From: Scleromatobacter sp038243995
GTDB taxonomy: Bacteria; Pseudomonadota; Gammaproteobacteria; Burkholderiales; Burkholderiaceae_C
Assembly (NCBI GenBank): GCA_038243995.1
Contig: JBBRTV010000012.1
Location: 62,001-126,000 of the forward strand
DNA: 64,000 nt
Direction: 5' to 3'
The notes beneath the pieces were generated by a model. It made no database searches and was not told the DNA's origin. It was given only the letters and a program-made list of their open reading frames with translations. Position 1 is the first letter of the stretch, and each line of letters opens with the position of its first letter. The position numbers and the translations under genes were made by a program. Positions 36,352 through 45,497 of this stretch are shown here, one piece after another.

Positions 36352-36552
36352 GAACTCGCGCAGCAGGTGCAATGGTCGATTCATTGGCAGGAGCCTGACC
36401 CCGGGCGTCCGCGGCGCGAGATTCATGAATGTGCCCGCGCGTCGACGTGGACCTCACCCTTCGAGGGGTTTGAGAAACTGCGCGCCACGCGTATCGTGCG
36501 TGCAAGCGCGCGATACAGCCGCCAGCACCGAAAAGAGCACCCAAGGGTCACC

Positions 36553-37626
36553 ATGTCTTTCAACGAGCCCGGAACACGGGATTCCGAGCGCGCGCCAGCC
36601 ACTTCCATGGCATCGACCAAGGGCCGCGACAACAACTTCAACCTGATCCGGATCGTCGCCGCCCTGCTCGTCGTCCTGACGCATGCCTTCGGCCTGAGCG
36701 CCAACGAACAGTACGAGCCTGCGAAGCGCCTGTTCGGCCTCTCCTTCGGGAGCTGGGCCGTCGACGTGTTCTTCGCGCTCAGCGGCTTCCTCATCTGCAA
36801 GAGCTGGCTGCGGCAGCCGTCGGTGCGGCCGTTCCTCATGGCGCGCGCGCGGCGCATCTACCCGGCCCTGTGGGTGTGCGTGGCGCTGTGCGTCTTCGGC
36901 CTCGGCCTGGCGTTCACGACCTTGCCGTGGTCGAGCTACCTGGTGCATCCCGAGACGCTGAAGTTCGTCGCCGAGAACGCCACGCTCCTGCCCATGGGGA
37001 CGTCGACCAGCCTGCCCGGCGTGTTCGCGGGCAAGGCCATCGACAGCCCGCTCTGGACGCTGCCCTACGAACTGAAGATGTATCTCCTGCTGCTGGCCAT
37101 CGGTTGGAGCGGCCTGCTGGCGCGCAAGTGGGTGCCGCGCGTCCTGGTCGGCCTCGCGCTGGCAGGCTTCGCCTGGGGCGCGCTGCACGGACGCCACGAG
37201 GACACTTTGCCGGAATACTGCCGCTTCGTCTTCAGCTTCTTTGCCGGCGTGCTGCTGTTCATGGAGCGCGACAAGATCGCCCTGCGGACTTCCGTCGCGG
37301 TTGCGCTCTCCCTCCTGCTGATCGCCAGCGTCTTCCTGCTGCCGATCGAGTGGCGCCTGCTGCTGTTGACCGCTGTCACGCCCTACCTGGCCGTCTACCT
37401 CGCGCTCGTGCCCGAAGGCCGGCTGCGCGCCTACAACCGGCTGGGCGACTATTCCTACGGCGTCTACATCTACGGCGCGCCCGTGCAGATGGTCCTGCTG
37501 GCAACCATCGGCAGCACCCTGGGCGTGCTCGGCAACTTCGTCTGCACCGCGACCATCACCCTCGTGCTCGCAGCGCTATCGTGGCACTTGCTCGAAAGCA
37601 GGGTGCTGCGCTGGAATCGCGCTTGA
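36553..37626 (+). CDS. Acyltransferase family 3 membrane protein
   Basis: 357-residue integral membrane acyltransferase (OafA/YrhL type) with about ten hydrophobic segments. The N-terminal catalytic signature is NLIRIVAALLVVLTHAFGLS with the histidine; further motifs are DVFFALSGFLI and ARRIYPALW. Such proteins O-acylate surface polysaccharides or lipids. ATG 36553 is used. No polysaccharide genes are next to it, so the acceptor is unknown. Confidence 0.88.
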   Translation: MSFNEPGTRDSERAPATSMASTKGRDNNFNLIRIVAALLVVLTHAFGLSANEQYEPAKRLFGLSFGSWAVDVFFALSGFLICKSWLRQPSVRPFLMARARRIYPALWVCVALCVFGLGLAFTTLPWSSYLVHPETLKFVAENATLLPMGTSTSLPGVFAGKAIDSPLWTLPYELKMYLLLLAIGWSGLLARKWVPRVLVGLALAGFAWGALHGRHEDTLPEYCRFVFSFFAGVLLFMERDKIALRTSVAVALSLLLIASVFLLPIEWRLLLLTAVTPYLAVYLALVPEGRLRAYNRLGDYSYGVYIYGAPVQMVLLATIGSTLGVLGNFVCTATITLVLAALSWHLLESRVLRWNRA

Positions 37627-37779
37627 CCTGGTCTACCCGGAAATCCGCCGCGGCAACCTGCGGACAGCCGACATTCGATCGGCGCGCGCCTGCCGGATCG
37701 ATCAGGCGCGCGTGCACGCCGGGCGCCGCGCGTCGGATGCGCTCGTCGACAGGCCTTTCGCGACAACAGGAGGACTTGC

Positions 37780-39273
37780 ATGACGCTTGCAATGAGCTGG
37801 GAAGAGTGGGCCGCGCATGACGCCGTCGCCCTCGCGGGGCGGGTGCGCAAGGGCGACGTGACGCCCGCCGAGCTCGCGGAGCAGGTCGCGGCCGCGACAG
37901 GCCGAACCAACGGCGCACTGGACGCGGTGGTCGAGCTGTTCGACGACGTCGTCGCCGATCCGTTGGCGGACGGCATGAGGCCCGAGGGCGTGTTCGCCGG
38001 CGTGCCCTACTTCATGAAGGATCTCGGGCCGACGCTGAAGGGCCGGCGGCAGGAGTTCGGCTCGCTGCTGATGCAGGGACATCGGCCGACCGAAGACAGT
38101 TTCCTTGCCGGCCGCATCCGCCAGGCAGGCCTGAACATCCTCGGCCGCACGACCACGCCGGAATTCGGCGTCTGCAGCGCGGCCGAGAACCGGCTGCACG
38201 TCACGCGCAACCCCTGGGACACCGACTACACGACCAATGGATCCTCCGCGGGCTCGGCGGCCGTCGTGGCCGCCGGCGTGCTGCCGATGTCGCACGCGAC
38301 CGACGGCGGCGGCTCCATCCGGATCCCGGCGGGCGCGACAGGCAACATCGGCCTGAAGGTGTCGCGCGGCGTGTTCTCGCTGGCACCGGGCCTGTCGGAT
38401 CTTTCCGGCCTGGTGTCGATCCAGGGCTGCCTCAGCCGCACGGTGCGCGACACGGCGGCCTTCGTCGACCACTGCCGCGGCGGCGCCCCGGGCGAGTTCA
38501 TGCCGTTCTGGCATCCGCCGCGGGCCTACGGCGAGCTGATCCGGAGCGACCCCCGCCCGCTGCGCATCGCGCTGTCGCACGAGTGGGGCGACTATCGGGC
38601 GACGCCCCATTTCGTCGCCGAGCTCGAGCGCGTCGGCCGGTTTCTGGAAGGCCTGGGCCATCACGTCGAATGGAAGCTGCCCACGGTGGATTTCCGGGCC
38701 GCCTTCGCCGCGCAGACCACGTGCTACATCGCCAACTTCGCGCAGGTCATCGCAGGCCATCTCGCGCGCCTGGGGCTCGAACGGCCGCCGGAGAACCTGC
38801 TCGAACCGATCAACATCAGGATCTGGGAAGCCGGCCGGCACGCTTCCTACAGCGAACGCGCCGCCATGCAGGCCGTGTTCAACGGCACTTCGCGGGCCTT
38901 CGGCGCCTTCTTCGAGACCTGGGACATCGTCCTGACGCCGATCACCGCACTGACTACGCCCCGGGTCGGCACCGTCGACTACCTCACCGCCAGCACGAAC
39001 CCCTCGGTGCACGACTGGTTCGCCCACCTCTGGCAGAACTTCGCCTACACGCCGCTGGCCAACTTGTGCGGGATACCGGCCATCTCGCTGCCGCTGGCCG
39101 TCCAGGAAAGCGGGCTTCCGCTGGGCATCCAGGCCCAGGCGCGGCAGGCCGACGACGGCCTGCTGCTGCAACTCGCCGCGCAGGTCGAGCGGGCGCTGGG
39201 CGGGAAGTGGAACGGCGGGCGGCGGCCGCGCGTGCACGTCGCAACGGACGACGACGTCGGCGGGCGCTCTTAG
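37780..39273 (+). CDS. Amidase signature enzyme
   Basis: 497-residue amidase. The Ser-cisSer-Lys triad is seen as Lys near residue 80 (GVPYFMKDL), the glycine/serine-rich NGSSAGSAAVVAAG near 153-166 and the nucleophile in TDGGGSIRIPA near 178. The overall pattern resembles the 6-aminohexanoate cyclic dimer hydrolase group and general carboxamidases rather than GatA. AGGAGG lies upstream of the ATG. No gene nearby fixes a substrate. Confidence 0.9.
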   Translation: MTLAMSWEEWAAHDAVALAGRVRKGDVTPAELAEQVAAATGRTNGALDAVVELFDDVVADPLADGMRPEGVFAGVPYFMKDLGPTLKGRRQEFGSLLMQGHRPTEDSFLAGRIRQAGLNILGRTTTPEFGVCSAAENRLHVTRNPWDTDYTTNGSSAGSAAVVAAGVLPMSHATDGGGSIRIPAGATGNIGLKVSRGVFSLAPGLSDLSGLVSIQGCLSRTVRDTAAFVDHCRGGAPGEFMPFWHPPRAYGELIRSDPRPLRIALSHEWGDYRATPHFVAELERVGRFLEGLGHHVEWKLPTVDFRAAFAAQTTCYIANFAQVIAGHLARLGLERPPENLLEPINIRIWEAGRHASYSERAAMQAVFNGTSRAFGAFFETWDIVLTPITALTTPRVGTVDYLTASTNPSVHDWFAHLWQNFAYTPLANLCGIPAISLPLAVQESGLPLGIQAQARQADDGLLLQLAAQVERALGGKWNGGRRPRVHVATDDDVGGRS

Positions 39274-39278
39274 CGCTG

Positions 39279-40265
39279 TCAGCCCCGGCGCAGGATGGTC
39301 GCCTCGCCGAAGGGCACGACGCGGAAGTCGCTGCCGCGGGGGCGGCCCGGGAGGTGGGTCAAGGCGCGGGCGAGGGCGAGCTGCGGCGCGTCGTAGGCAT
39401 CGTCGGCGAGGTTGAACGTCGCGAAGTGGATCGCGAGGCTGGTCTGCGACGCGAGCGCCACGCTGGCCTGCACGGCTTCCGCGGGGTCGATATGCACGGG
39501 CGACATGAACCAGCGCGGCGCGTAGGCGCCGATCGGGATCAGCGACAGAGTCATCGCGCCGAAGCGCTCGCGGATCGCCCCGAAATGGGGGCCCGCCGCC
39601 GTGTCGCCGGCGAAGTAGATCGTGCCCGACGCCGTCTCCACGACGAAGCCGCCCCACAGCGAAGCGTCGCGGTCGAACGCCCCGCGGCCGGAGAAGTGTT
39701 CGGCCGGCACGTAGGTCACGCGCGTGCGGTCGTTGAGCGCGTGCTGCTGCCACCAGTCGAGCTCGACGACGCGCTTGGACGGGGTCTTGCGGCCGACCTT
39801 CAACCCGGTCAGCACCAGCGGGTCGTCGCGCCTGGCGAGCGCGGCGATGGTCGGGCGGTCGAGGTGGTCGTAGTGGTCGTGGCTCAGCAGCACGACGTCG
39901 ATCTTCGGGATGTCGCCGAAGGGCAGCGCCGGCGGCCGCACGCGCTTCGGGCCCAGCCACGAGGTGGGGCCGATGCGGCGCGACATCACCGGATCCGTCA
40001 GGAAGTTCAGGCCGTCGACCTGCACCAGCACGGTCGCGTGGCCGACGAGCGTGGCGCGGATCGTGTCGTCGTCGATGCGTTCGAGCGGCTTCGCCACGGG
40101 AACATCCTCGACGCTCGTCGGCCACGGCCCGCGACTGCGCGTCGCCAGCCAGCGCAGCACGCTGCCCAGGCCGTGCGCCCCGCGGCCGCTGGCGTTGTGG
40201 AACCGGCCGGCCTTGAAACGGGCGGGGTCGAATGCATGGGGCGGCTGCGGGGGCTGTGGGGTCAC
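39279..40265 (-). CDS. MBL-fold metallohydrolase, NAPE-PLD/UlaG-like
   Basis: 328-residue metallo-beta-lactamase-fold hydrolase. The zinc motif HxHxDH is SHDHYDHLD; earlier LVGHATVLVQVDG and later YFAGDTAAG, PIGAYAPRWFM and HIDPAEAV are typical of the N-acyl-phosphatidylethanolamine phospholipase D/UlaG group. The stop lies 5 bases from the amidase stop (convergent). The physiological substrate in bacteria is unclear. Confidence 0.9.
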   Translation of the reverse strand: MTPQPPQPPHAFDPARFKAGRFHNASGRGAHGLGSVLRWLATRSRGPWPTSVEDVPVAKPLERIDDDTIRATLVGHATVLVQVDGLNFLTDPVMSRRIGPTSWLGPKRVRPPALPFGDIPKIDVVLLSHDHYDHLDRPTIAALARRDDPLVLTGLKVGRKTPSKRVVELDWWQQHALNDRTRVTYVPAEHFSGRGAFDRDASLWGGFVVETASGTIYFAGDTAAGPHFGAIRERFGAMTLSLIPIGAYAPRWFMSPVHIDPAEAVQASVALASQTSLAIHFATFNLADDAYDAPQLALARALTHLPGRPRGSDFRVVPFGEATILRRG

Positions 40266-40352
40266 GTCGGGTCCGGAAGTCTCGGCGCAACTGTAAGGGG
40301 ATCGGGTTGCCGGAATGTGGCAAAGGTCGTTCCCCGCTCCGCGGGAGCGAGT

Positions 40353-40607
40353 TCAGGTGCGGGATTGCGCCCCCCGGCGCGAGGTCAGGCGATCGACGTC
40401 GCCCCGCGCCAGCCCCAGGTCGTTGAGCTCCCGCTGGCTCATCTCGCGCAGCGTTTCGCGGTCGATCGCGGCGCGCCTGCGCGCATGCCAGCCCGCCGCG
40501 ATCCGACCGAGGCGCCGCGGCACCGCCCGCAGCAAGCGTTCGATGGCGAAAACCAGCCGCGCGCCGCGGGTCGTGGGAATGGTCGTGATCGTGTTGCGGG
40601 ACGGCAT
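40353..40607 (-). CDS. DUF1127 protein
   Basis: 84 residues with the C-terminal DUF1127 motif LREMSQRELNDLGLARGDVD. Short DUF1127 proteins are widespread in proteobacteria, and some bind RNA and affect phosphate or carbon metabolism. ATG 40607 is chosen for the GGAG about 8 bases upstream; ATG 40637 is also in frame. It diverges from a LysR gene. Confidence 0.8.
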   Translation of the reverse strand: MPSRNTITTIPTTRGARLVFAIERLLRAVPRRLGRIAAGWHARRRAAIDRETLREMSQRELNDLGLARGDVDRLTSRRGAQSRT

Positions 40608-40699
40608 GGTGATGGACTCCTTCGATCGAGCGCTCATGGTGGCGTCGGGTCTAGAATTTGAGAAGTTGAATGTTCTGATCTCTCCCTTCAGGAAACCTG

Positions 40700-41590
40700 A
40701 TGCGCAGCCTGAACCTTGATCAAGTGCAGACCCTGGTGACGATCGCCGACCTCGGCACGTTCGCCGCCGCAGCCAGGGCGCTGCACCTGGCAGCGCCGAC
40801 CGTCAGCCTGCACGTCGCGGAGCTCGAATCGCGGATGGGCACGGCACTGCTCGAGCGCGGCAACCGCCGGGCGCGCCTGACGGTCGCGGGCGCGGCCATG
40901 GTGGAGAGCGGACGGCGCCTGCTCAGGGGCGCCGACGACGCGGTCGAACGGGTGCGCCGCATCGCCGAGGGGCGCGCGGGCAAGGTACGGCTGGGCACGT
41001 CGACGGGCGTCGTCGTGCACCTGCTGCCGCGCGTGCTCGCCGCGCTGGAAGTGCGCAGCCCGGGCATCGACGTCGAGCTCGACATCATGGGGTCGAACGA
41101 CACCATGACGCGCCTGAACGCCGGGTCGCTGGACATCGGCATCGTCGCGCTGCCCCAGGCCGCGGGTTCGGATGTGCGGATCACGGCCTGGCGCAGCGAC
41201 CCGATGATGGCCTTCCTGCCGCCGCGCTGGAAGGTGCCGAGATCGGTGACGCCGGCGTGGCTCGCCAGGCAGCCGCTGATCGCCAACGATTCCACGACGC
41301 ACATGTTCCGGCTCACGGCCGAATGGTTCGGCCAAGCCGGCCTGACGCCGCGGGCGCGCATCGAGTTGAACTACACCGAGGCGATGAAGAGCCTCGTCGC
41401 GGCGGGCTACGGCGCGGCCGTGCTGCCGCTGGAGCGCCCGACCGATTCGACGCTGCACGACAAGCTGCAGCTTCGACCCTTGCGGCCCGCGTTGCTGCGC
41501 CACCTGGCGCTCGCGCACCGCCCTGTCGAGGGGCTGGATGCCGCGACGCGCAGCGTGATAGCCCTGCTGGGCGAGTTCGCCGGAACCTGA
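40700..41590 (+). CDS. LysR-family regulator
   Basis: 296-residue LysR protein: helix-turn-helix in GTFAAAARALHLAAPTVSLHVAELESRMG and an effector domain from about residue 90 (KVRLGTSTGVVVHLLPRVLAAL). The divergent gap towards the DUF1127 gene includes an AT-richer stretch around 40650-40690 where its promoter probably lies. Targets are unknown; the DUF1127 gene is the nearest candidate. Confidence 0.88.
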   Translation: MRSLNLDQVQTLVTIADLGTFAAAARALHLAAPTVSLHVAELESRMGTALLERGNRRARLTVAGAAMVESGRRLLRGADDAVERVRRIAEGRAGKVRLGTSTGVVVHLLPRVLAALEVRSPGIDVELDIMGSNDTMTRLNAGSLDIGIVALPQAAGSDVRITAWRSDPMMAFLPPRWKVPRSVTPAWLARQPLIANDSTTHMFRLTAEWFGQAGLTPRARIELNYTEAMKSLVAAGYGAAVLPLERPTDSTLHDKLQLRPLRPALLRHLALAHRPVEGLDAATRSVIALLGEFAGT

Positions 41591-41675
41591 CGGGTGCGGC
41601 GGGATCGCGTCGGCGCGCCGGTGCACACTGCAGGGACTTGTTCCACCCGCTCGCGGCCCTTGCGAGAATCGAACC

Positions 41676-42815
41676 ATGAAACCCCTTGCCCTTTCCTGCG
41701 CCGCCCTGTTCGGCGCCGCGCTGTGCTCCGCGGCCCTGTCCGCGCCGCTGCAGGTGCAGACCAGCACCATGCAGCTGCCGCCGGGCGCACCGAAAGACTT
41801 GCCGACCGCAGGCGGCGGCTGGGCCGACGGCTCGATCAGGATGCCCGTCGTCACGGCGCCCGTCCCGGCGATCGCGCGGCGCATCAACGAGACGCTGTTT
41901 CTCACGCTGCTGGGCATGCCGGCGCCGCTCAAGGCCGGCAGCACCTTCACTCCCCCCGACGGCGTGCTGCCCCGGGGAACGTCTTCCGTGGAGTTCAAGG
42001 CGACGCGCAACGACGGGCGCGTGCTGACGATCGGCGTCGAGGCCGAAGGGTGTGGCGCCTACTGCGAGACCGCCTCGACCCGCTTCAACTTCGACGCCAC
42101 CACCGGCCGCGCACTGGCGCTGGAAGAACTCTTCACGCCCGCGGGCCTGGCCGGGCTCGCGCAGCGCATGCGCAAGGAGCGCGCGCGCCGCTACGGCGCG
42201 CAGGTGCGCGAACTCGAGAAGACGCTCGCCGGGCAACGCGGGCACGCGAAGGCGGACGAGATCGAGGATACGCAGGATCGGATCGCGCTCAACGCGGATT
42301 GCCTGGCCGGACTCAAGGCGCGAGCAGCGGAAGACGACGCGACCCCCACCTTCGATTTCGCGCTGCCGGCCGACCGCGGCCTGGTGATCACGGCCGGGCG
42401 CTGCAGCAACCACGCCTCGCGTGCGCTCGACGACGTCGACGCCGTCAGCCTCGCGGTCGCTCCGGCCGACCTGCGGCCGCTGCTGACACCTTACGGCAAG
42501 GCCCTGGTTCTCGGCGTGGGCGACGCCCTGGCGCCCGTCTCGCCGTTCGGCCAGATCCTGCACGGCAAGGTCGGCAATGCGCCCGTCACGCTGCAGCTCG
42601 ATCGTCCGCAGGACAAGGACTCGATCGGCGGCCTCTACTACTACGACAAGTATCGCCACCCGATCCGCATCTTCGGGACCCGCAAGGGTGCGCTCCTGGA
42701 GCTGAAGGAAGAGGGCGACGACGCGGGCACCCTCGTGCTGACCGTGCGCGGCATGGCCGCGGCGGGCCAGTGGGAGGGCAAGAACCGGCGCGTGCCCGTG
42801 ACCCTGGCCTGGTGA
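41676..42815 (+). CDS. Exported protein of unknown function
   Basis: 379 residues with a signal peptide ending near ALSA. The mature part resembles RsiV/DUF3298-type secreted proteins (VEAEGCGAYCETASTRFNFDATTGRALALEELFT), with paired cysteines. The C-terminal third forms a separate domain with YYYDKYRHPIRIFG. Its stop shares one base with the next ATG (TGATG), so it is coupled to the acetyltransferase. The function is unknown. Confidence 0.75.
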   Translation: MKPLALSCAALFGAALCSAALSAPLQVQTSTMQLPPGAPKDLPTAGGGWADGSIRMPVVTAPVPAIARRINETLFLTLLGMPAPLKAGSTFTPPDGVLPRGTSSVEFKATRNDGRVLTIGVEAEGCGAYCETASTRFNFDATTGRALALEELFTPAGLAGLAQRMRKERARRYGAQVRELEKTLAGQRGHAKADEIEDTQDRIALNADCLAGLKARAAEDDATPTFDFALPADRGLVITAGRCSNHASRALDDVDAVSLAVAPADLRPLLTPYGKALVLGVGDALAPVSPFGQILHGKVGNAPVTLQLDRPQDKDSIGGLYYYDKYRHPIRIFGTRKGALLELKEEGDDAGTLVLTVRGMAAAGQWEGKNRRVPVTLAW

Positions 42816-43402
42816 TGCCGGACGCCCCGATGACGCCCATGCCGGACGACCGCCCCGCCGTGAATGCCGCCGCGATCAACACGATCCTGGAGACGCCGCG
42901 GCTGCGTATCGAACCGCTCGCGAAACGCCACGCCGCGCAGCTGTTCGAGTCCATGCAGGATCCGGCGATCTACCAGTGGATTTCGATGGCGCCGCCCGCC
43001 GATCTCGAGCTGCTCGAGGAACGCTGGGCGCGCGTGGCGGCGCGCGTTCTCGAGGCGCAGGACGAGTTCAGTTTCGGGTGGGCCGTCCGGCGCGTCGAGG
43101 ACGACGCCTGGATCGGCAAGCTCGACGCCGAGGTGCTGCGGCACGGCATCGCCACCAATGTGGGCTACTTCTTCTTTCCGCCGTACTGGGGCCAGGGCTA
43201 CGCGAGCGAGGCCGTCGCCGCGCTGAGCGCGCACCTCGCCCGCCACGGCGTCATCGAACAGCGCGCCACCGTCACGCTGGGGAACGACGCCTCCGCGCGC
43301 GTGCTCGAACACGCGGGCTTCGTGCGCTCGCGCGTGCTGCCCGCGAACGACACGATCCGCGGCGTCGTGGTCGACGACGTGGAATTCATGCGCCGCGATT
43401 GA
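42815..43402 (+). CDS. GNAT N-acetyltransferase
   Basis: 195 residues of the RimJ/RimL-like GNAT type. Core motifs are LETPRLRIEPLAKRHAAQLFE, GYFFFPPYWGQGYASEAV (acetyl-CoA site) and NDASARVLEHAGF. It probably acetylates a protein N-terminus or small molecule; the substrate is not evident. It is coupled by overlap to the preceding secreted protein and followed after 9 bases by an SDR gene. Confidence 0.88.
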   Translation: MPDAPMTPMPDDRPAVNAAAINTILETPRLRIEPLAKRHAAQLFESMQDPAIYQWISMAPPADLELLEERWARVAARVLEAQDEFSFGWAVRRVEDDAWIGKLDAEVLRHGIATNVGYFFFPPYWGQGYASEAVAALSAHLARHGVIEQRATVTLGNDASARVLEHAGFVRSRVLPANDTIRGVVVDDVEFMRRD

Positions 43403-43411
43403 GGAGTCGAG

Positions 43412-44215
43412 ATGGATCTGGGACTGAAGGGCAAGGCGGCGCTGGTCTGCGCCGCCAGCAAGGGGCTGGGCCGCGGCTGTGCCGCCGCGCTGGCGCGCGA
43501 AGGCGTCGATCTCGTCATCGTCGCGCGCGGCGCCCAGGCACTCGAGGAGGCGGCGCTGGCGCTGCGCGCGGCGAGCGGCGTGAAGGTGGTGGCTGTCGTC
43601 GCGGACATCACGACCGCAAGCGGTCGGGCGCTCGCGCTCGCGGCGGCGTCCGGGCTGGGCCATGGCCGGGCCGCCGCGTTCGACATCGTCGTCACCAACG
43701 CGGGCGGCCCGCCGGCGGGCGATTTCCGCTCGTTCGAGCACGCCGACTGGCTGCGCGCCATCGAGGCGAACATGCTGGCGCCGATCGAACTGCTGAAGGC
43801 GACGGTCGACGGCATGTGCGAACGCCGCTGGGGCCGCATCGTCAACATCACGAGTTCGAGCGTGAAGGCGCCGATTGCGATGCTCGGCCTGTCGAACGGC
43901 GCCAGAGCGGGCCTGACGGGCTTCATGGCGGGCGTCGCCCGCCAGGTCGCGGCCCAGGGCGTCACCGTCAACAACCTGCTGCCTGGCGCCTTCGCCACCG
44001 ACCGGCTGATGGACACGATGGCGGCCGACGCGGCGCGCACCGGGCGGGCGATCGACGTCTACACGCAGGCCCGCCGCGACGCCATCCCCGCGCGCCGCTT
44101 CGGCGATGCCGCGGAGTTCGGCGCCGCGTGCGCCTTCCTCTGCAGCCAGCAGGCGGCCTACATCACCGGCCAGAACCTGCTGATCGACGGCGGTGCGTAT
44201 CCGGGGACATTCTGA
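43412..44215 (+). CDS. SDR-family oxidoreductase lacking the YxxxK motif
   Basis: 267-residue Rossmann-fold protein with cofactor motif CAASKGLGRG, VTNAGGPP and LIDGGAYPG. At the active site the usual Tyr-x3-Lys is replaced by SNGAR (LGLSNGARAGL), while the serine strand NITSSSVK is kept. This matches an atypical beta-ketoacyl-reductase-like SDR subgroup. GAGGAG-like sequence lies close to the ATG. Whether it is an active dehydrogenase is uncertain. Confidence 0.85.
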   Translation: MDLGLKGKAALVCAASKGLGRGCAAALAREGVDLVIVARGAQALEEAALALRAASGVKVVAVVADITTASGRALALAAASGLGHGRAAAFDIVVTNAGGPPAGDFRSFEHADWLRAIEANMLAPIELLKATVDGMCERRWGRIVNITSSSVKAPIAMLGLSNGARAGLTGFMAGVARQVAAQGVTVNNLLPGAFATDRLMDTMAADAARTGRAIDVYTQARRDAIPARRFGDAAEFGAACAFLCSQQAAYITGQNLLIDGGAYPGTF

Positions 44216-44262
44216 CGGGCGGCAAATCTGCACTTATGCTTTGCCATTTGCCTGGGGGCGAC

Positions 44263-44640
44263 ATGAGCGACGAGCAATTCGACAAGGGCCTGGCCATGCG
44301 CAAGCAGGTGATGGGCGCGGACTTCGTCGCGCGCGCCTTCGGCAACGCCACCGATTTCACCGCGCCGATCCAGCAGCACATCACCCGCAACGCCTGGGGC
44401 GACGTCTGGCTGCGCCCGGGCCTGGACCTGAAGACGCGCAGCCTGGTGACGGTCGCCATGCTGACGGCGCTCGGCCGGCAGAACGAACTCAAGGGCCATG
44501 TGCGCGGCGCCCTCAACAACGGCGCCACGGTGCAGGAAATCCAGGAGGTGCTGCTGCACGCAACGGTGTACTGCGGCGTGCCGGCGGCCGTCGAGGCCTT
44601 CCGCAGCGCCGCCGAGGTGGTCGAGCCGGGCAAGGGCTGA
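44263..44640 (+). CDS. pcaC: Carboxymuconolactone decarboxylase family protein, PcaC-like
   Basis: 125 residues, the length of 4-carboxymuconolactone decarboxylase. Motifs: GLAMRKQVMGADFVARA, RSLVTVAMLTALGRQNELKGHVRGALNNGAT and VLLHATVYCGVPAAVEAF. PcaC acts in the protocatechuate branch of the beta-ketoadipate pathway, but no other pca genes are here, so the symbol rests on sequence alone. GGGGGCG upstream is a weak ribosome site. Confidence 0.85.
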   Translation: MSDEQFDKGLAMRKQVMGADFVARAFGNATDFTAPIQQHITRNAWGDVWLRPGLDLKTRSLVTVAMLTALGRQNELKGHVRGALNNGATVQEIQEVLLHATVYCGVPAAVEAFRSAAEVVEPGKG

Positions 44641-44771
44641 GCAAGGGCCGGGCAAGCGCGGATGCGATGCGCCGGTCGGCCGAAAAGTCGCTCGTCGTTG
44701 CGCCAGCGCAAATCCCGTCGGCCAGAGCGGACGACGATAGGCCGCGTCATCCCTCAGCAAAGATCGACCTC

Positions 44772-45296
44772 ATGAAACACCTCGCACTCGCAGCCGCGCT
44801 GCTGTTGTCCACCGGAGCAGCTTCGGCGGTACAGGAAACCTTCACCGACGCCGGCCCGCTCGACTGCAGCCGCGTCAAGGTCTGCCTCCAGGACACCTCC
44901 GACCAGTTGTTCACCCTGCGCTTCGCGCCTGCGTATCCCTGGTCGGCACCGTCGCCCGCGGGATTCGACGTGCGCGAGAAGACCATCGAAGTGCGCAACG
45001 CCAACGGCGGCCCGATCGACCTCAACATCATGAGCGTGAGCCTCACCGGCTCGTCCGCCTACAACGGCGCACAGTTCATCGGTGCGATCCGGCTCGACGT
45101 CCAGGACAGCGCCGGGGCGTGGACGACGGCGTCGCAATGGTCGTCGTGGATCGGCTCGCCGACCGGCATCTACGTCATCTTCAACGGCCAGAACCCCCAG
45201 TCGCCGTGGGTCGTCGGCGTGCGCTCGGTGCGCCTGGTCGGGGTCAACGGCACGACGGCGTTCCGGCTCGGGATGATGAACCTCACGGCCCACTGA
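44772..45296 (+). CDS. Exported protein of unknown function, 174 residues
   Basis: A clear signal peptide (KHLALAAALLLSTGAASA) is followed by a mature domain rich in beta-type sequence (VSLTGSSAYNGAQFIGAI, WSSWIGSPTGIYVIFNGQ) with one Cys pair (LDCSRVKVC). No family is recognised. It stands alone between pcaC and a molybdenum hydroxylase operon. Confidence 0.7.
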   Translation: MKHLALAAALLLSTGAASAVQETFTDAGPLDCSRVKVCLQDTSDQLFTLRFAPAYPWSAPSPAGFDVREKTIEVRNANGGPIDLNIMSVSLTGSSAYNGAQFIGAIRLDVQDSAGAWTTASQWSSWIGSPTGIYVIFNGQNPQSPWVVGVRSVRLVGVNGTTAFRLGMMNLTAH

Positions 45297-45497
45297 TCCG
45301 ACGAATCGTCGCGGTACGGGGCGCGGCGGGTTGGCGCCCTGACGCCCTTTCCCGGGGTGCGGGAGGCGGCCGGAAGACCGGCCTGTGGCGATTTGCAGCC
45401 CGCATCTCGGGCTTGCCCCTCTCGCATCCGGCGCGGGACGTGTTCCAATTCCCCGCAGCGCTCGTCACCGGCGGGTGCATGGCGGAAGGACAGGGGC

